Notes: a model not told the origin generated them from the letters alone. Positions 1 to 9,160 are shown, counted from the stretch's first letter. The stretch: DNA of 64,000 nt from Tepidamorphaceae bacterium (GCA_028289445.1 JANQPO010000020.1:105665-169664), one strand, 5' to 3'. Translations and numbers: made by a program.

Positions 1-471
1 GCCGAGCTGGTTGCGCGGCTGAAGCGGGCATTTCCCGAGGCGATCGTGGCGATCAAGGACAGTTCGGGCGACTGGTCCAACACGCAGGCTTATCTCGATG
101 CCACCTCGGACCTCGCCGTCTTTCCAGGGTCGGAGGCATTTCTGCTCCAGGGTCTGCGCGCCGGAGCGGTCGGATGCATTTCGGGTACCTGCAACATCAA
201 TGCAGCGGCCATCCGGGCGGTTTACGACAAGGCCAGCGAGCCGGGCGTCGAGGCGCTCAACGATGAGATGCTGCGTGTGCGCGGCATTGTTCAAGACGCG
301 GGTCTGATGCCGGCCTGCAAATGGCTGCTCGCCGAGGCTACGGGCGAACCGGCCTATGGACGCGTCAGTCCGCCACTGTTGCCTCTTTCCGACGACAAGG
401 CCGCCGCGCTGAAGACAGCACTGGGGCCATCGTTCAACGGACTGGCAAGCCTGTCGCAACTCGCCGCCTAG
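1..471 (+). CDS. DapA-family lyase/synthase, C-terminal part
   Basis: The reading frame is open from the first base, so the 5' part of the gene lies outside the window. The visible 156 residues carry IKDSSGD near residue 18. This is the Schiff-base lysine motif of the dihydrodipicolinate synthase/N-acetylneuraminate lyase family of TIM-barrel pyruvate-dependent aldolases. A typical member has about 300 residues, so about half is present. The later part (FPGSEAFLLQGLRAGAVG, then GCISGTCNI) fits the last barrel strands of the family. The substrate cannot be told; members include dihydrodipicolinate synthases, keto-deoxy-sugar acid aldolases and dehydratases. Its stop codon overlaps that of the convergent acyltransferase gene by 4 bp. 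Confidence 0.88.
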   Translation, partial: AELVARLKRAFPEAIVAIKDSSGDWSNTQAYLDATSDLAVFPGSEAFLLQGLRAGAVGCISGTCNINAAAIRAVYDKASEPGVEALNDEMLRVRGIVQDAGLMPACKWLLAEATGEPAYGRVSPPLLPLSDDKAAALKTALGPSFNGLASLSQLAA

Positions 472-1556
472 ATCTCGGATCGCTTCCGCCTAAGCGAGAC
501 GGATCGAACCAAATCCGCGACGGCACCGCGCCGCGCCAGGCTGGGCTTCTCGATGAGATGCCAGGAGCAATAGGCGACCGGAAGCGTCGCAAGCACCGAC
601 ACAGCGAACAAGCTCAGCGGCTGAAGTTCTGGCACAAGCATGAAGAACGTTTGCTGGATCGGAAAGGTGAAGATGTAGAGCCCGTAGGAGACATCGCCGT
701 ACCGGCTCCAATCCGTCGACCGGGTAGGCGTCATGAACGCAAGCCAAAGCAAACCATAGCCGATGAAGATTTTTTCGCTGACCTCATAAAATGCCGTTCC
801 GCTCGACGCATACGTCGCGGCGAACAGCAGGATCGCGATGACCGGGGTTAGCGGCAGCCGGCGCCTCAGTACATAAGCCGACGCGCCGATCAAGAAACTC
901 AGGTTCAGGTGTAGCGCATTGCTGACAAAGGACTCCGTTTCCGGCCACGGGAATACGATGCGGCCGGCGAGGTACGCAAGAGCGAGACCGATTAGCGCGA
1001 TCGGAAGCATGATCCGGCCGGACGAAAAGCTGACCGCCGCAAGGCCAGTCAACAGGACGTAAGCGGCCAGCTCGTATTTGAGCGTCCATAGCGGCAGATT
1101 GACGACGCCACTTACCGGCAAGTTTGTGAACACGCCCGGAAGCGATCCATCGACGGCGAGCGTCGACGTGGCGCCAAAAAGGTATCTCCACGTTGCCGGA
1201 TTGCCGAAATAGTCAACGGGCGCGTGCGTGGACACCAACGGGCCGAGCACGAATACGGTCGCCAGAACGGCGACGAACAGGGCGGGGAATACGCGCAGCA
1301 CCCGAGACACGGCAAAGCGAACCAGGTCTTTGTCACGCAAGAGGCTCTGCGTGACGACGAAACCGCTCAGAATGAAGAAGATATCGACCGCATAGTGGCC
1401 AATCGAGCGGCCGAGCTGTGCCACGAGGGGTTCGGAGGCATACTGGCCCGTGACGATCGAATAGCTGTGGGTCAGGACGACCGCCAGCGCCGCCAGATGT
1501 CGGATCAGATGAAAATTGTTGTCGCGACCATCGCGCGCGTAGACCACGTGGTTCAT
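468..1556 (-). CDS. acyltransferase 3 family membrane protein (OafA-like)
   Basis: The product has about 362 residues with about ten hydrophobic segments. Its N-terminus (NNFHLIRHLAALAVVLTHS) has the arginine and histidine of the acyltransferase-3 family, whose members O-acetylate or O-succinylate cell-surface glycans in the inner membrane. IFFILSGFVV and GYGLLWLAF also fit the family. The frame is open further upstream, but the ATG at 1556 is preferred because AAGAG lies 6 bp before it and the family consensus begins there. The acceptor glycan cannot be told from context. The gene is convergent with the DapA-family gene and separate from the sugar locus that follows. Confidence 0.85.
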   Translation of the reverse strand: MNHVVYARDGRDNNFHLIRHLAALAVVLTHSYSIVTGQYASEPLVAQLGRSIGHYAVDIFFILSGFVVTQSLLRDKDLVRFAVSRVLRVFPALFVAVLATVFVLGPLVSTHAPVDYFGNPATWRYLFGATSTLAVDGSLPGVFTNLPVSGVVNLPLWTLKYELAAYVLLTGLAAVSFSSGRIMLPIALIGLALAYLAGRIVFPWPETESFVSNALHLNLSFLIGASAYVLRRRLPLTPVIAILLFAATYASSGTAFYEVSEKIFIGYGLLWLAFMTPTRSTDWSRYGDVSYGLYIFTFPIQQTFFMLVPELQPLSLFAVSVLATLPVAYCSWHLIEKPSLARRGAVADLVRSVSLRRKRSEI

Positions 1557-1691
1557 GTATGACTCTTGGCTGGCTTCGGTTCGCTCAACTGATGAACTTC
1601 GGCGCAGTTGGAGCAAATCCTATGCCAGGAAACGAGCGCGAGACGTCCAGAGCCGCTTTCAATGAATTAGGATTACCAAATCGTTGCGATC

Positions 1692-2978
1692 TTAGGTTCG
1701 CGACCCTTGGCTGTGCCGGATCAGTGGGATCATGGCGGCGCCGATCGCGGCTTCGGTCCGTGACGCCGGTTCCGGCATCTGGCCCAGATGGCGTGCGCGG
1801 ATGCGGGTGAATACGGGGTTCTTCGCGCTGCCTCCGACGGAGAGAATTCGCTCCGGGCGATTACCACCAAAGTCGCTGATGACCTGATAGCATCGTGCCT
1901 CGATCCGGGCGATTCCGTCGAAGATGCCATGCAGGAACTCTGCATCGTCGGAAGGTCGCGGCGACAGGCGCGGCTTAAGCGTCGGATCGTTCGTCGGAAA
2001 GCGCTCGCCGGGTTCAACGAGCGGATAATAATCGAGCGGTGTATCGTGTTCCGAGTCTATTTTTTCGCTCAGCGCGGCAAGCTCTTCGTCGGAAAAGTAG
2101 TGGCGCAGCACCCGCCCACCGGTGTTGGAGGCGCCGCCGACCAGCCAGACATCGCCGACCCTGTGCGAATAAAGACCCATGTTCGGCACATCGATACGCT
2201 TCTCGCTCAGGAGCTTTATGGCGAGCGTCGATCCGAGAGAGGTCACGGCCACGCCATTCTCCAGTGGCGCGGCTGCCAGGAACGCGGCGATGCTGTCCGT
2301 CGTTCCCGCGTGAACCATTACGCTTCCAGGAAGCTTGAACCGCGTCGCGATCTCACCTGAGATTTCCCCCAAGCACGTTCCAATTGAATGCGCTTGCGGC
2401 AACAGCCGTTCGGGGAGCAGCGATCCGATCCAGTCCGGCCAATGCCCGGTGTCCGGCTCAACGCCCGTCTTCAAGGCGTTCATGACATCGGAGTTTCCAC
2501 CGCGCCCGATGAGTTTTGCCGCGACGAAATCCGCCTGATGGAGGAGATGCGCGGCGCGGTGATCGGTGTCCTCTTCGACCAGCCGAAGCGCGCGCGCCAG
2601 CGCGGAACCCGAGCCCCGGGTCATGTGCGGGTCCGGCGCGTGGCGCGCGATGCGCGCCGCCTCGGCATCGAAGCCCTTGGAGTCATACATGAGCGCGCGC
2701 GTGACCGGATTCAGATCGGCATCGGTCAGAACCATCGTGCCGGAGGTTCCGTCGATCGCTATGCGGCCGATATCGTCGCGGCCATATCCGTCGCTTTCAA
2801 GTTTTTGAAGCTGTGCGTCGAGGCAGGTGCCGACAGCATCCCACCACAGGGTCGCATCGATCCTGCCATCGGACTGCTGAAGGTGGTCGGCGCGGGCGAA
2901 GGACACGACATCGCCGCTGTCGTCGACGGCGGCGGTGCGAACTCCGGAGGTTCCGATGTCGATGCCCAGAGACAACAT
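1692..2978 (-). CDS. FGGY-family carbohydrate kinase
   Basis: The 428-residue product begins with GIDIGTSGVRTAAVD, the phosphate-1 loop of the actin-like ATPase fold. It carries ILSVGGSAKNPVFTRI near the C-terminus, the FGGY family's second ATP-binding signature. Family members phosphorylate sugars such as xylulose, ribulose, erythritol and glycerol. It is shorter than the usual 490-520 residues, so the substrate should not be read from similarity alone. It is the last gene of the minus-strand arm, after a class II aldolase (4-bp gap), HAD phosphatase and MBL hydrolase. Kinase plus class II aldolase is the classic pair for ketose phosphorylation and retro-aldol cleavage, as in fuculose or rhamnulose breakdown. 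Confidence 0.88.
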   Translation of the reverse strand: MLSLGIDIGTSGVRTAAVDDSGDVVSFARADHLQQSDGRIDATLWWDAVGTCLDAQLQKLESDGYGRDDIGRIAIDGTSGTMVLTDADLNPVTRALMYDSKGFDAEAARIARHAPDPHMTRGSGSALARALRLVEEDTDHRAAHLLHQADFVAAKLIGRGGNSDVMNALKTGVEPDTGHWPDWIGSLLPERLLPQAHSIGTCLGEISGEIATRFKLPGSVMVHAGTTDSIAAFLAAAPLENGVAVTSLGSTLAIKLLSEKRIDVPNMGLYSHRVGDVWLVGGASNTGGRVLRHYFSDEELAALSEKIDSEHDTPLDYYPLVEPGERFPTNDPTLKPRLSPRPSDDAEFLHGIFDGIARIEARCYQVISDFGGNRPERILSVGGSAKNPVFTRIRARHLGQMPEPASRTEAAIGAAMIPLIRHSQGSRT

Positions 2979-2982
2979 GAAA

Positions 2983-3951
2983 CTAGGTTCGATCCGCCAG
3001 GGCCTGGCGGTATTTTTCGGCGTCCCAGTTCAACAATTCCGCCTCGGCCTCGGGACCGATCGGAATGGGCTGCCACTCGGGCTTAATCCGTCGCATCACG
3101 TCCGACAGGCATTTGAGCATCGCGCGCTGCGCCGGCGTCGCATCGGTTCGGATTTGAATGCCCGTGCCCCGAACGAGATGGGCCGGCGAAACTTCAGCGC
3201 CGGCACTTTGTCTGATCCCCGGCCCCAGAAACACGACATGATCCGGATAATAGGAGCCGCTCTCGATCAGGCCGCACACCCGATCGTCCCGCGCCATCCA
3301 GCCTTCCTCGACGGCCCACTCGCAGCCCTCCAGCGGCGGCTCATCGGGAGTTGAAACGTCGATGTCGGCAGCGCCAAGCGTCAGTCGCTCTTCGACTGAA
3401 AGCATGATCGCTTCCGTATCGGCGACCGTTTCTCCGCAACAGATCAGACCGTGGTTTTCGAGCAGGATGACACGCGTCCTGTCATCGATCCGCTCAAGGA
3501 TCGCGCCGGTCAGCGGCACGCCTGGCTTTTCATAGGGAACGAACACAGGACTCATATCGGCGAGCTTGTCGGCCGCGCCTTTGCGCCCCTCGATAGACGT
3601 GACATGCACAATCGTCGCGACCGAATGGCTGTGGGCGACGACGGGCCAGTTCAACGCAGCATGGAAGGTTGTCTCAATCGATGGCCGCAGCGAGATAGCG
3701 GGGTCTATCACCGTGGCCTTGCACGTTCCGTCGCCGGCCCCATGAGCCTCGGCCCGCGCGGCGTTGAGGTCAACCGCGACGAAGATGTCGTCGGTCTGCG
3801 CATCCGCCAGTTCCATGCCCGATGCTTTGATCCACATGACCGCATCGTCTTTGATCGAAGTGTTGCCGCCGGGTCCCTGGATCATCAGGGGATCCTTTCC
3901 GATCCGGGCGGAGAAGGCGCGAAAGTCGTTGGAAAGAAGGTCCGTCGTCAT
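2983..3951 (-). CDS. class II aldolase/adducin family protein (first copy)
   Basis: The product has 322 residues. Visible features are GGNTSIKDD near residue 28, the zinc-binding pair in VVAHSHSVATIVHV and the third histidine in ENHGLICCG. These make the metal site of class II aldolases (fuculose-1-phosphate aldolase, ribulose-5-phosphate 4-epimerase and relatives). It is longer than the roughly 210-residue basic fold because of a C-terminal extension of about 100 residues, a form often annotated only as class II aldolase family. It lies 2 bp from the HAD gene and 4 bp from the kinase gene, so it is co-transcribed. A likely role is cleavage or epimerisation of the kinase product, but this is inferred. 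Confidence 0.88.
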   Translation of the reverse strand: MTTDLLSNDFRAFSARIGKDPLMIQGPGGNTSIKDDAVMWIKASGMELADAQTDDIFVAVDLNAARAEAHGAGDGTCKATVIDPAISLRPSIETTFHAALNWPVVAHSHSVATIVHVTSIEGRKGAADKLADMSPVFVPYEKPGVPLTGAILERIDDRTRVILLENHGLICCGETVADTEAIMLSVEERLTLGAADIDVSTPDEPPLEGCEWAVEEGWMARDDRVCGLIESGSYYPDHVVFLGPGIRQSAGAEVSPAHLVRGTGIQIRTDATPAQRAMLKCLSDVMRRIKPEWQPIPIGPEAEAELLNWDAEKYRQALADRT

Positions 3952-3953
3952 GC

Positions 3954-4799
3954 CTATTTCAGAAGCTCCAGGGTGTAGTCGGGCAACGGTGCATTCTCTG
4001 ACCGGGCCAGCGCCGCGAGATTGCCGGAGATGTCGCCCGCAGCAAAGACAGCGCGATGCAAGCCGCCTCGGACAAATGCCGTCTTCCAGCCCGCGTTCGA
4101 CGCACCGGCGATGTCGTGTTCGAGGCTGTCCCCGACCATCAATATTCGGTCCGGGGCGAGGCTGAGCGCAATCTCGACGGCCTTGAAAACGGGAAGGTAC
4201 GGTTTGCCATAGAACTGCACCGTGCCGCCTTTGGACGCATAATCGTGCGCGAGCGCGCCGGGCGAGATGACCTGTGCGCCATCGGCGCGCGGCGAGGCGC
4301 GATCCGGGTTAGAGCACAGAACCGGGAGGTCACGATCCAACGCCATCGAAAGCGCATGATCGAAAACGGCGGGGTCGGCGTCATCCGGCAGCCCCATGAG
4401 GAGAACCGCCTCGGCCTCCCCTACCCCGTCGAACACGGTATCCAGGCCATCCGCCCAAACCTCGGCGTCGCCGGGTGCGCGGGTGATCGGATAAAGCGAT
4501 GAGACCGTCAGGCGTTTCGACTTGATATCCCGCCACAGCGCCTCGCCCGAGGTCATGACGCATTCGAATAGACTTGGATCGAACCCCATGTTCGCGATCC
4601 GCCGGGCGTTGGGCTCAGACCGCTTGCCCGAATTCGACAAGACGGCCATGCGCTTACCGAGACCTTTAAGCGCGCGCAGCGCTTCGACAGCATACGGATA
4701 GGGCGTGCTGCCGTCATGCAAAACGCCCCATTGGTCGAAAACGAAGGCGTCAACATCGCTCGCGACGACAGCGAGCGTGTCGATGTCCTTAGGCGTCAT
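3954..4799 (-). CDS. HAD superfamily class IIA hydrolase (TIGR01459-type)
   Basis: The 281-residue protein has HAD motif I as DQWGVLHDG, motif II as VLSNSGKR and motif III as MVGDSLEHDIAGA, with the class IIA cap between motifs II and III. Proteins of this type (NagD/glycerol-phosphate phosphatase branch) dephosphorylate small sugar or polyol phosphates in the cytoplasm. Its start overlaps the end of the MBL gene by 11 bp, which suggests translational coupling. In this operon it could remove phosphate from a dead-end intermediate. No specific substrate can be read from the sequence. Confidence 0.87.
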   Translation of the reverse strand: MTPKDIDTLAVVASDVDAFVFDQWGVLHDGSTPYPYAVEALRALKGLGKRMAVLSNSGKRSEPNARRIANMGFDPSLFECVMTSGEALWRDIKSKRLTVSSLYPITRAPGDAEVWADGLDTVFDGVGEAEAVLLMGLPDDADPAVFDHALSMALDRDLPVLCSNPDRASPRADGAQVISPGALAHDYASKGGTVQFYGKPYLPVFKAVEIALSLAPDRILMVGDSLEHDIAGASNAGWKTAFVRGGLHRAVFAAGDISGNLAALARSENAPLPDYTLELLK

Positions 4800-5718
4800 C
4801 GGGTTTTGGCGGCTCCAAGGATGCGAGATAGGCGTCGACGTCTTCTGCCTTCATCGCGGGTGCGGCCTTTTCGGCCGTGCCTGGCGGCATGTCGCCGAAA
4901 TAGAACTGGAACCCTGGAATGAACTGGCGGCGCTTGCGCAGTTTCATGCCCTCATAGGGATAAACGTCGGAACGATCGTTAGCTTTGTCATGGCACGCCA
5001 GCACGTAGTCGGCCCGCTTGTCGATCTCTTCGACCGACTTCCACCCTTCATAGGCGTTCACAAATCGTGCGGGCACCCAATAGCGCCACTTCTCGTCTGC
5101 GTTCGGTTCCAGATTGCGCTCGTTGAAGATGGCGTCGCCGCAGATCACGATGTCTCCCATCGACGTTGTCACGGTGACGGCCATGTGGCCGACCGAATGA
5201 CCCGGCGTGTGGAACATGGTGATGCCTGGAAAGATCTCGCACTCATCCTCAACCGCCTCGAAGACACAGCCGGCATAGGCCGGTTCGATGCCCAGAATAC
5301 CGCACTCATAGGTCCGGTAGTAGAGCGGTAGCGGGTTGTAGGCCATCTCGATCTCGGCCTTGGGCGCGATATATCGGGCGTTCGGAAATTCCTTCATGTT
5401 CTGCACATGATCCCAGTGCAGGTGGGTGAAAATGATGGCGTCGATTTCAGCCGGATCGATGCCCATCTTTTGCTTCAGATGTTCATGGACCTGCAGGCAG
5501 CCGCGCTTCTGGCACTTATGATGGTACTTGGTCGCGCGCTCCTCGTCGCACAGGCCCGTATCGATGAGCAGCTTGTGTTCCCCGGTGTCGACATAGTGGC
5601 AGTAGACCGGCTGCCACATCTTCTTCCCGGCCGGCCCTTTCCAGAAAATATAGGTGCCGAGATCGCCTTCCAGCCAGCCCGTGTTGATCGGATAGATTTT
5701 CGTCTCGTTCACGCCCAT
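4789..5718 (-). CDS. MBL-fold metallohydrolase (AHL-lactonase-like subfamily)
   Basis: The product has about 309 residues. It carries the di-zinc motif THLHWDH, then HTPGHSVGH, CGDAIF and ACHDK, which supply the remaining metal ligands of the metallo-beta-lactamase fold. Overall it resembles the N-acyl-homoserine-lactonase-like branch. A lactonase acting on a sugar lactone would suit the surrounding carbohydrate genes, but quorum quenching is also possible. The ATG at 5718 is chosen over one 7 codons upstream because GGAGG lies 6 bp before it. An 89-bp gap separates it from the GntR gene and holds an operator-like element, so it may have its own promoter. Confidence 0.86.
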   Translation of the reverse strand: MGVNETKIYPINTGWLEGDLGTYIFWKGPAGKKMWQPVYCHYVDTGEHKLLIDTGLCDEERATKYHHKCQKRGCLQVHEHLKQKMGIDPAEIDAIIFTHLHWDHVQNMKEFPNARYIAPKAEIEMAYNPLPLYYRTYECGILGIEPAYAGCVFEAVEDECEIFPGITMFHTPGHSVGHMAVTVTTSMGDIVICGDAIFNERNLEPNADEKWRYWVPARFVNAYEGWKSVEEIDKRADYVLACHDKANDRSDVYPYEGMKLRKRRQFIPGFQFYFGDMPPGTAEKAAPAMKAEDVDAYLASLEPPKPDDA

Positions 5719-5765
5719 GTCGACCTCCAGCTGAAACACCGCTCAATGGATACGACGACTTTTTA

Positions 5766-5775
5766 ATGTATGCAA
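5766..5775. promoter_or_regulatory. candidate GntR operator upstream of the MBL gene
   Basis: ATGTATGCAA on the plus strand reads TTGCATACAT on the minus strand. It differs by one base from the TTGTATACAT element in front of the ABC transporter operon at 6559. It lies in the 89-bp gap before the MBL-kinase arm, where an operator of the same regulator would be expected. One occurrence of a 10-mer is weak evidence by itself. Confidence 0.4.
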
Positions 5776-5807
5776 GATGGGAAATCGAGCGCTTGGCGGC
5801 GCTTCAA

Positions 5808-6473
5808 TCAGTTAGCCTCCAGGACCTGAAGGAAGCTGGTGGCCATATGTTTGCGCATTCCCGCCGCTGCGGTCTGCGAATCGGCCGAGAAAATGTTGTG
5901 CAGGAGTTCTTCGTGAGACTTCGCCGATTCGATGAGATCCTCTTTGGTCTGTAGCTTCTTTGCACGAAAGGGTCCGGTCCGCCGCCGAAACTCCGAGGCG
6001 AGCTCCTGCATGTACTTGTTACCGGTCGCCTTGTAGATGGCGGCATGCAGCTTTTCGTTGGCGCGCATATACTCGATCTTGTCGCCGGCTTGGGCCGCTT
6101 TCATGCATTCGCCCTGCGCCGCGACGATCTCGGAGCGGGCGAGAAATGTCAGCCTTTGAGCGGCCATTCCCGCGCACACGGATTCGATTTCATACATTAC
6201 TTCAAAGATTTGCGAGAGTTCCTCGCGCGTATACTCGGTCACGCGAACGCCGCGTCCGCTGCTGTTCATCAGGATGCGCTGGGCAACCAATTGATGGAAG
6301 GCTTCGCGCACGGGGGTCCGCGACACGCCGAGCCGTTCAGCTACGCGAACTTCATCCAATCGCTCGCCGGGCTTCAAAACACCGGCGGCAATCTCATCCG
6401 TCAGCATACGGGTCACGCGGACTGCTGCCGACTCGCGTTGCGCTTCTCCGTTTTCGTTCCGGGCGCGCTTCAT
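5808..6473 (-). CDS. GntR family transcriptional regulator (FadR/FCD type)
   Basis: The 221-residue product has an N-terminal winged helix (VRVAERLGVSRTPVREAFHQ, about residues 42-61) and an all-helical FCD effector domain. The Asp/His metal ligands typical of FCD regulators of organic and sugar acids are plausible. The frame is open 42 codons further upstream, but the ATG at 6473 fits the family length. The gene lies between the two divergent arms of the carbohydrate locus and faces the ABC operon across 124 bp with palindromic sites. It is probably the locus repressor, with an inducer derived from the imported substrate. Confidence 0.9.
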   Translation of the reverse strand: MKRARNENGEAQRESAAVRVTRMLTDEIAAGVLKPGERLDEVRVAERLGVSRTPVREAFHQLVAQRILMNSSGRGVRVTEYTREELSQIFEVMYEIESVCAGMAAQRLTFLARSEIVAAQGECMKAAQAGDKIEYMRANEKLHAAIYKATGNKYMQELASEFRRRTGPFRAKKLQTKEDLIESAKSHEELLHNIFSADSQTAAAGMRKHMATSFLQVLEAN

Positions 6474-6536
6474 TCCATCGTCCAGTGAGCTTGCTCGAAA
6501 TGACTCCAAGTATACGAAAAATCGCCAAGACCGCAA

Positions 6537-6554
6537 ATTTGTATGTTTACAAAT
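6537..6554. promoter_or_regulatory. palindromic operator between gntR and the ABC operon
   Basis: ATTTGTA-tgtt-TACAAAT is a perfect inverted repeat with 7-bp arms. It lies in an AT-rich stretch between the divergent GntR and ABC-transporter genes. Size and placement suit a dimeric FCD-type GntR regulator. Confidence 0.6.
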
Positions 6555-6558
6555 ATTT

Positions 6559-6568
6559 TTGTATACAT
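6559..6568. promoter_or_regulatory. GTATAC-type operator element
   Basis: TTGTATACAT starts 5 bp after the 6537-6554 palindrome and ends about 30 bp before the ABC gene start. A second GTATAC core lies at 6510-6515, 51 bp away, and a near copy lies at 5766 in front of the MBL gene. FCD-type GntR regulators often bind short palindromes with this TNGTATACNA form, so this is a likely part of the same control region. Confidence 0.5.
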
Positions 6569-6597
6569 ATGATGGTAACAGGCCGAGGGAGGAGCTC

Positions 6598-7680
6598 ATG
6601 CCAGATATCCGGCTTGAGAGGCTTGTAAAACGCTACGGCACCGTTGAAGTGCTGCATGGCATCGATTTGTCGATGGACGACAACGAGTTCACAGTGCTCG
6701 TCGGTCCGTCGGGATGCGGCAAGTCGACGACGCTTCGCATGCTTGCCGGATTGGAGAGTGTCTCCGACGGCGAAATCTATATTGGCGATCGTCCGGTCAG
6801 CCATCTCGACCCGAAGGACCGGGACTTGGCGATGGTCTTCCAGGACTATGCGCTTTACCCGCACATGAACGTCGCGCGGAATATCTCGTTCGCCTTGCGG
6901 CTGCAGAAAAGACCGCAGGCCGAGATCGACGCGAAGGTCAAGGAAGTCGCCGACATCGTCGGGCTGACGCAATTCCTGCATCGCAAGCCCGGAGAGCTGT
7001 CGGGCGGGCAGCGCCAAAGGGTGGCGATGGCGCGGGCGCTTGCCAAGGACAGTAGCATCTTTCTCTTCGACGAACCGTTGTCAAACCTGGACGCCAAGCT
7101 GCGCGGCCAGATGAGGGCCGAACTCGCGATCATGCGTCAGCGGGTTCAAAAAAACATGGTCTACGTGACCCATGACCAGATCGAGGCGATGACGCTGGCC
7201 GACCGCATCGTCGTCATGCATGGCGGTCATATTCAGCAACAAGGCACGCCCGAAGAGTTGTTCAAGCGACCGGCAAACAAGTTCGTTGCCGGGTTTTTGG
7301 GTAGCCCACCTATGAACTTTCTCGACGTGACGCTGGTGGAGGAAAGCGGTGCGCTCTTCGCGAGCGGCGACGGTATCCGTATCGCCGTTCCAGCCGAACT
7401 CGGCGCGCGCGTCGAAAAAGAGCGTGAGGTGACCCTCGGCATCCGGCCGTCGGATCTGGAATACGCCGCCGATGCCCCGGACGCCCAATCGCTCGATCTC
7501 AACGTCGCGGTGTCGGAATATGTCGGCGCACAATCGGTTCTGATCTGTGAGTGCGGTGGCGCGTCCGTGACCGTCGAGGTCAAGTCGGAGACGCCGATCG
7601 CGCTTGGGGAAACGCTGCGGTTCGCGGCGCGTCCGGAAGGCATTCATCTCTTCGACCGGACGACTGAGGCAGCGCTCTAG
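6598..7680 (+). CDS. sugar ABC transporter ATP-binding protein (UgpC/MalK type)
   Basis: The 360-residue ATPase shows Walker A GPSGCGKST, signature LSGGQRQR and Walker B IFLFDEPLSNLDAKL. A C-terminal TOBE/OB region of about 120 residues is typical of MalK and UgpC. It powers the importer formed by the next three genes at the inner membrane. The start at 6598 is chosen because GGAGG lies 5 bp before it; upstream codons fall in the operator. Placing the ATPase first in the operon, ahead of the binding protein, is less common than placing it last. Confidence 0.95.
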   Translation: MPDIRLERLVKRYGTVEVLHGIDLSMDDNEFTVLVGPSGCGKSTTLRMLAGLESVSDGEIYIGDRPVSHLDPKDRDLAMVFQDYALYPHMNVARNISFALRLQKRPQAEIDAKVKEVADIVGLTQFLHRKPGELSGGQRQRVAMARALAKDSSIFLFDEPLSNLDAKLRGQMRAELAIMRQRVQKNMVYVTHDQIEAMTLADRIVVMHGGHIQQQGTPEELFKRPANKFVAGFLGSPPMNFLDVTLVEESGALFASGDGIRIAVPAELGARVEKEREVTLGIRPSDLEYAADAPDAQSLDLNVAVSEYVGAQSVLICECGGASVTVEVKSETPIALGETLRFAARPEGIHLFDRTTEAAL

Positions 7681-7718
7681 GGAGCGCCAAGAGACCAAAA
7701 CTGGAACTGGAGGAGCAC

Positions 7719-9050
7719 ATGCTCAAGAGACTGACGAAGACGGCCGTGGCAGGCGCAGCGATGCTGTCCCTGTCGGCAATGGCGGCCTTGGCCAATCCTT
7801 ACGAGGAGTACGCAGGAACGACGCTGATCGTGAACTTCCCAGCGCACCCGCACTACAACGCCGTGGTCAAGGTGCTGCCCGAGTTCACCAAGGAAACCGG
7901 CATTGAGGTCGAAGTGGACATGCTCCCCTACCTCAAAATGCGCGAGCGCCAGACGCTTGAACTGACGCAGGAAGAAGGCGCCTATGACCTGATCGCCTAT
8001 GTCGTGTTCTCAAAGGCCGATTATGTCTTTGCCGATCAGTTGGAGAACCTTGCTCGGTTCTTCATGAACCCGAAATTGGCCGATCCGACCTATGACGCCG
8101 CGGATCTGATCGACGGTTACGTTCAGAACATCGGCGTGGCCGGCGGCTTCAAAGGCTATCTGCCGGGTCCGACCGGATCGCTCTTCGGTCTGCCGCAGGG
8201 CTCTGAGACTTCGGTCCTGATCTATCGGAAAGACATCTTTGAGAAGCACGGGCTCAAAGTCCCGGAGACCTATGACGAGCTTCTCGATGTCACCTGTAAA
8301 ATTCCCGAGCTTGAGCCGGGAATGGGCGGCATGGCGTCGCGCGCTGCCTCCGGCCACCAGGCGAGTCACGCCTTTCTGCTGCACCTCGCACCGCTAGGCG
8401 GACGAGTATTCGACGACGTCTGGAATCCGATCATCAACAATGAAGCCGGCGTGGCGGCAGCCAATGCGCTGAAGACCATTGTCGATTGCGGCCCAGAGGG
8501 GTCGAGCGCCTTTGGTCCGGCTGAAGCGGCCAACGCATTCTCGACGGGACAGGCGGCCATGTTCCTGGACTCCATCGCCTTCGCGCCGGGTTTTGAGGAT
8601 CCGCAGAAGAGCCAGGTGGCCGGTAACGTCGGTTACGCGCTGCATCCAGAGGGCGTGCGCCGCGGTAGCCAGACCGGCGGCTTCGGCATTGCGATCCCTA
8701 AGAATGCGGTGAACAAGGAAGCCGCGTTCCTACTGGCGCAATGGCTGACATCTAAGCATGGCGACAAGCTCGTTGCGATGGCCGGCGGCAACCCCTCGCG
8801 GTTCTCGACCTATGCGGACCCCGAGGTGCAGGCGAAGTTCCCGTTCGCCAAAGCCTTCGGCGAGGCCTTGAAGCACGCCGATCCCGACTGGCGGCCGATC
8901 ATCCCGGCTTGGGGTAAGATCAACGCCGATATCGGAACCACGATGTCAAAGGTCCTCACTGAAGACCTGGATCCGCAGGAAGCGCTTGACGGCGTGGCCG
9001 AGCGCGCTCGCGCGATCATGGACGAAGAAGGCTACTACATCTGGCAGTAG
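7719..9050 (+). CDS. extracellular sugar-binding protein of the ABC importer
   Basis: The 443-residue protein begins with a clear Sec signal peptide (MLKRLTKTAVAGAAMLSLSA, cleavage expected after ALA near residue 26). It has the size and internal pattern of family-1 extracellular solute-binding proteins (MalE/UgpB type), with EKHGLKVPETYDELL and AMFLDSIAFAPGF. It captures the substrate in the periplasm and delivers it to the two permeases. GGAG lies 6 bp before the start. The ligand is not evident; the catabolic genes suggest a small polyol, tetrose/pentose or sugar acid. Confidence 0.93.
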   Translation: MLKRLTKTAVAGAAMLSLSAMAALANPYEEYAGTTLIVNFPAHPHYNAVVKVLPEFTKETGIEVEVDMLPYLKMRERQTLELTQEEGAYDLIAYVVFSKADYVFADQLENLARFFMNPKLADPTYDAADLIDGYVQNIGVAGGFKGYLPGPTGSLFGLPQGSETSVLIYRKDIFEKHGLKVPETYDELLDVTCKIPELEPGMGGMASRAASGHQASHAFLLHLAPLGGRVFDDVWNPIINNEAGVAAANALKTIVDCGPEGSSAFGPAEAANAFSTGQAAMFLDSIAFAPGFEDPQKSQVAGNVGYALHPEGVRRGSQTGGFGIAIPKNAVNKEAAFLLAQWLTSKHGDKLVAMAGGNPSRFSTYADPEVQAKFPFAKAFGEALKHADPDWRPIIPAWGKINADIGTTMSKVLTEDLDPQEALDGVAERARAIMDEEGYYIWQ

Positions 9051-9160
9051 CGCCGATCCAGCGGTTTCCCCGAACTCCCCGGGGGAACCGCACCTTAGCT
9101 GGGCGGTCGCGGTGCCGCCCAGCGATCGCCGTCTCGAACAGTCGATAGGAACCAACGTTC

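Noticed and set aside
1788..3354. Long plus-strand frames antisense to the FGGY kinase and aldolase genes
   Set aside because: Composition (Arg/Ala-rich, no domain) and full overlap with recognised genes mark them as shadows.
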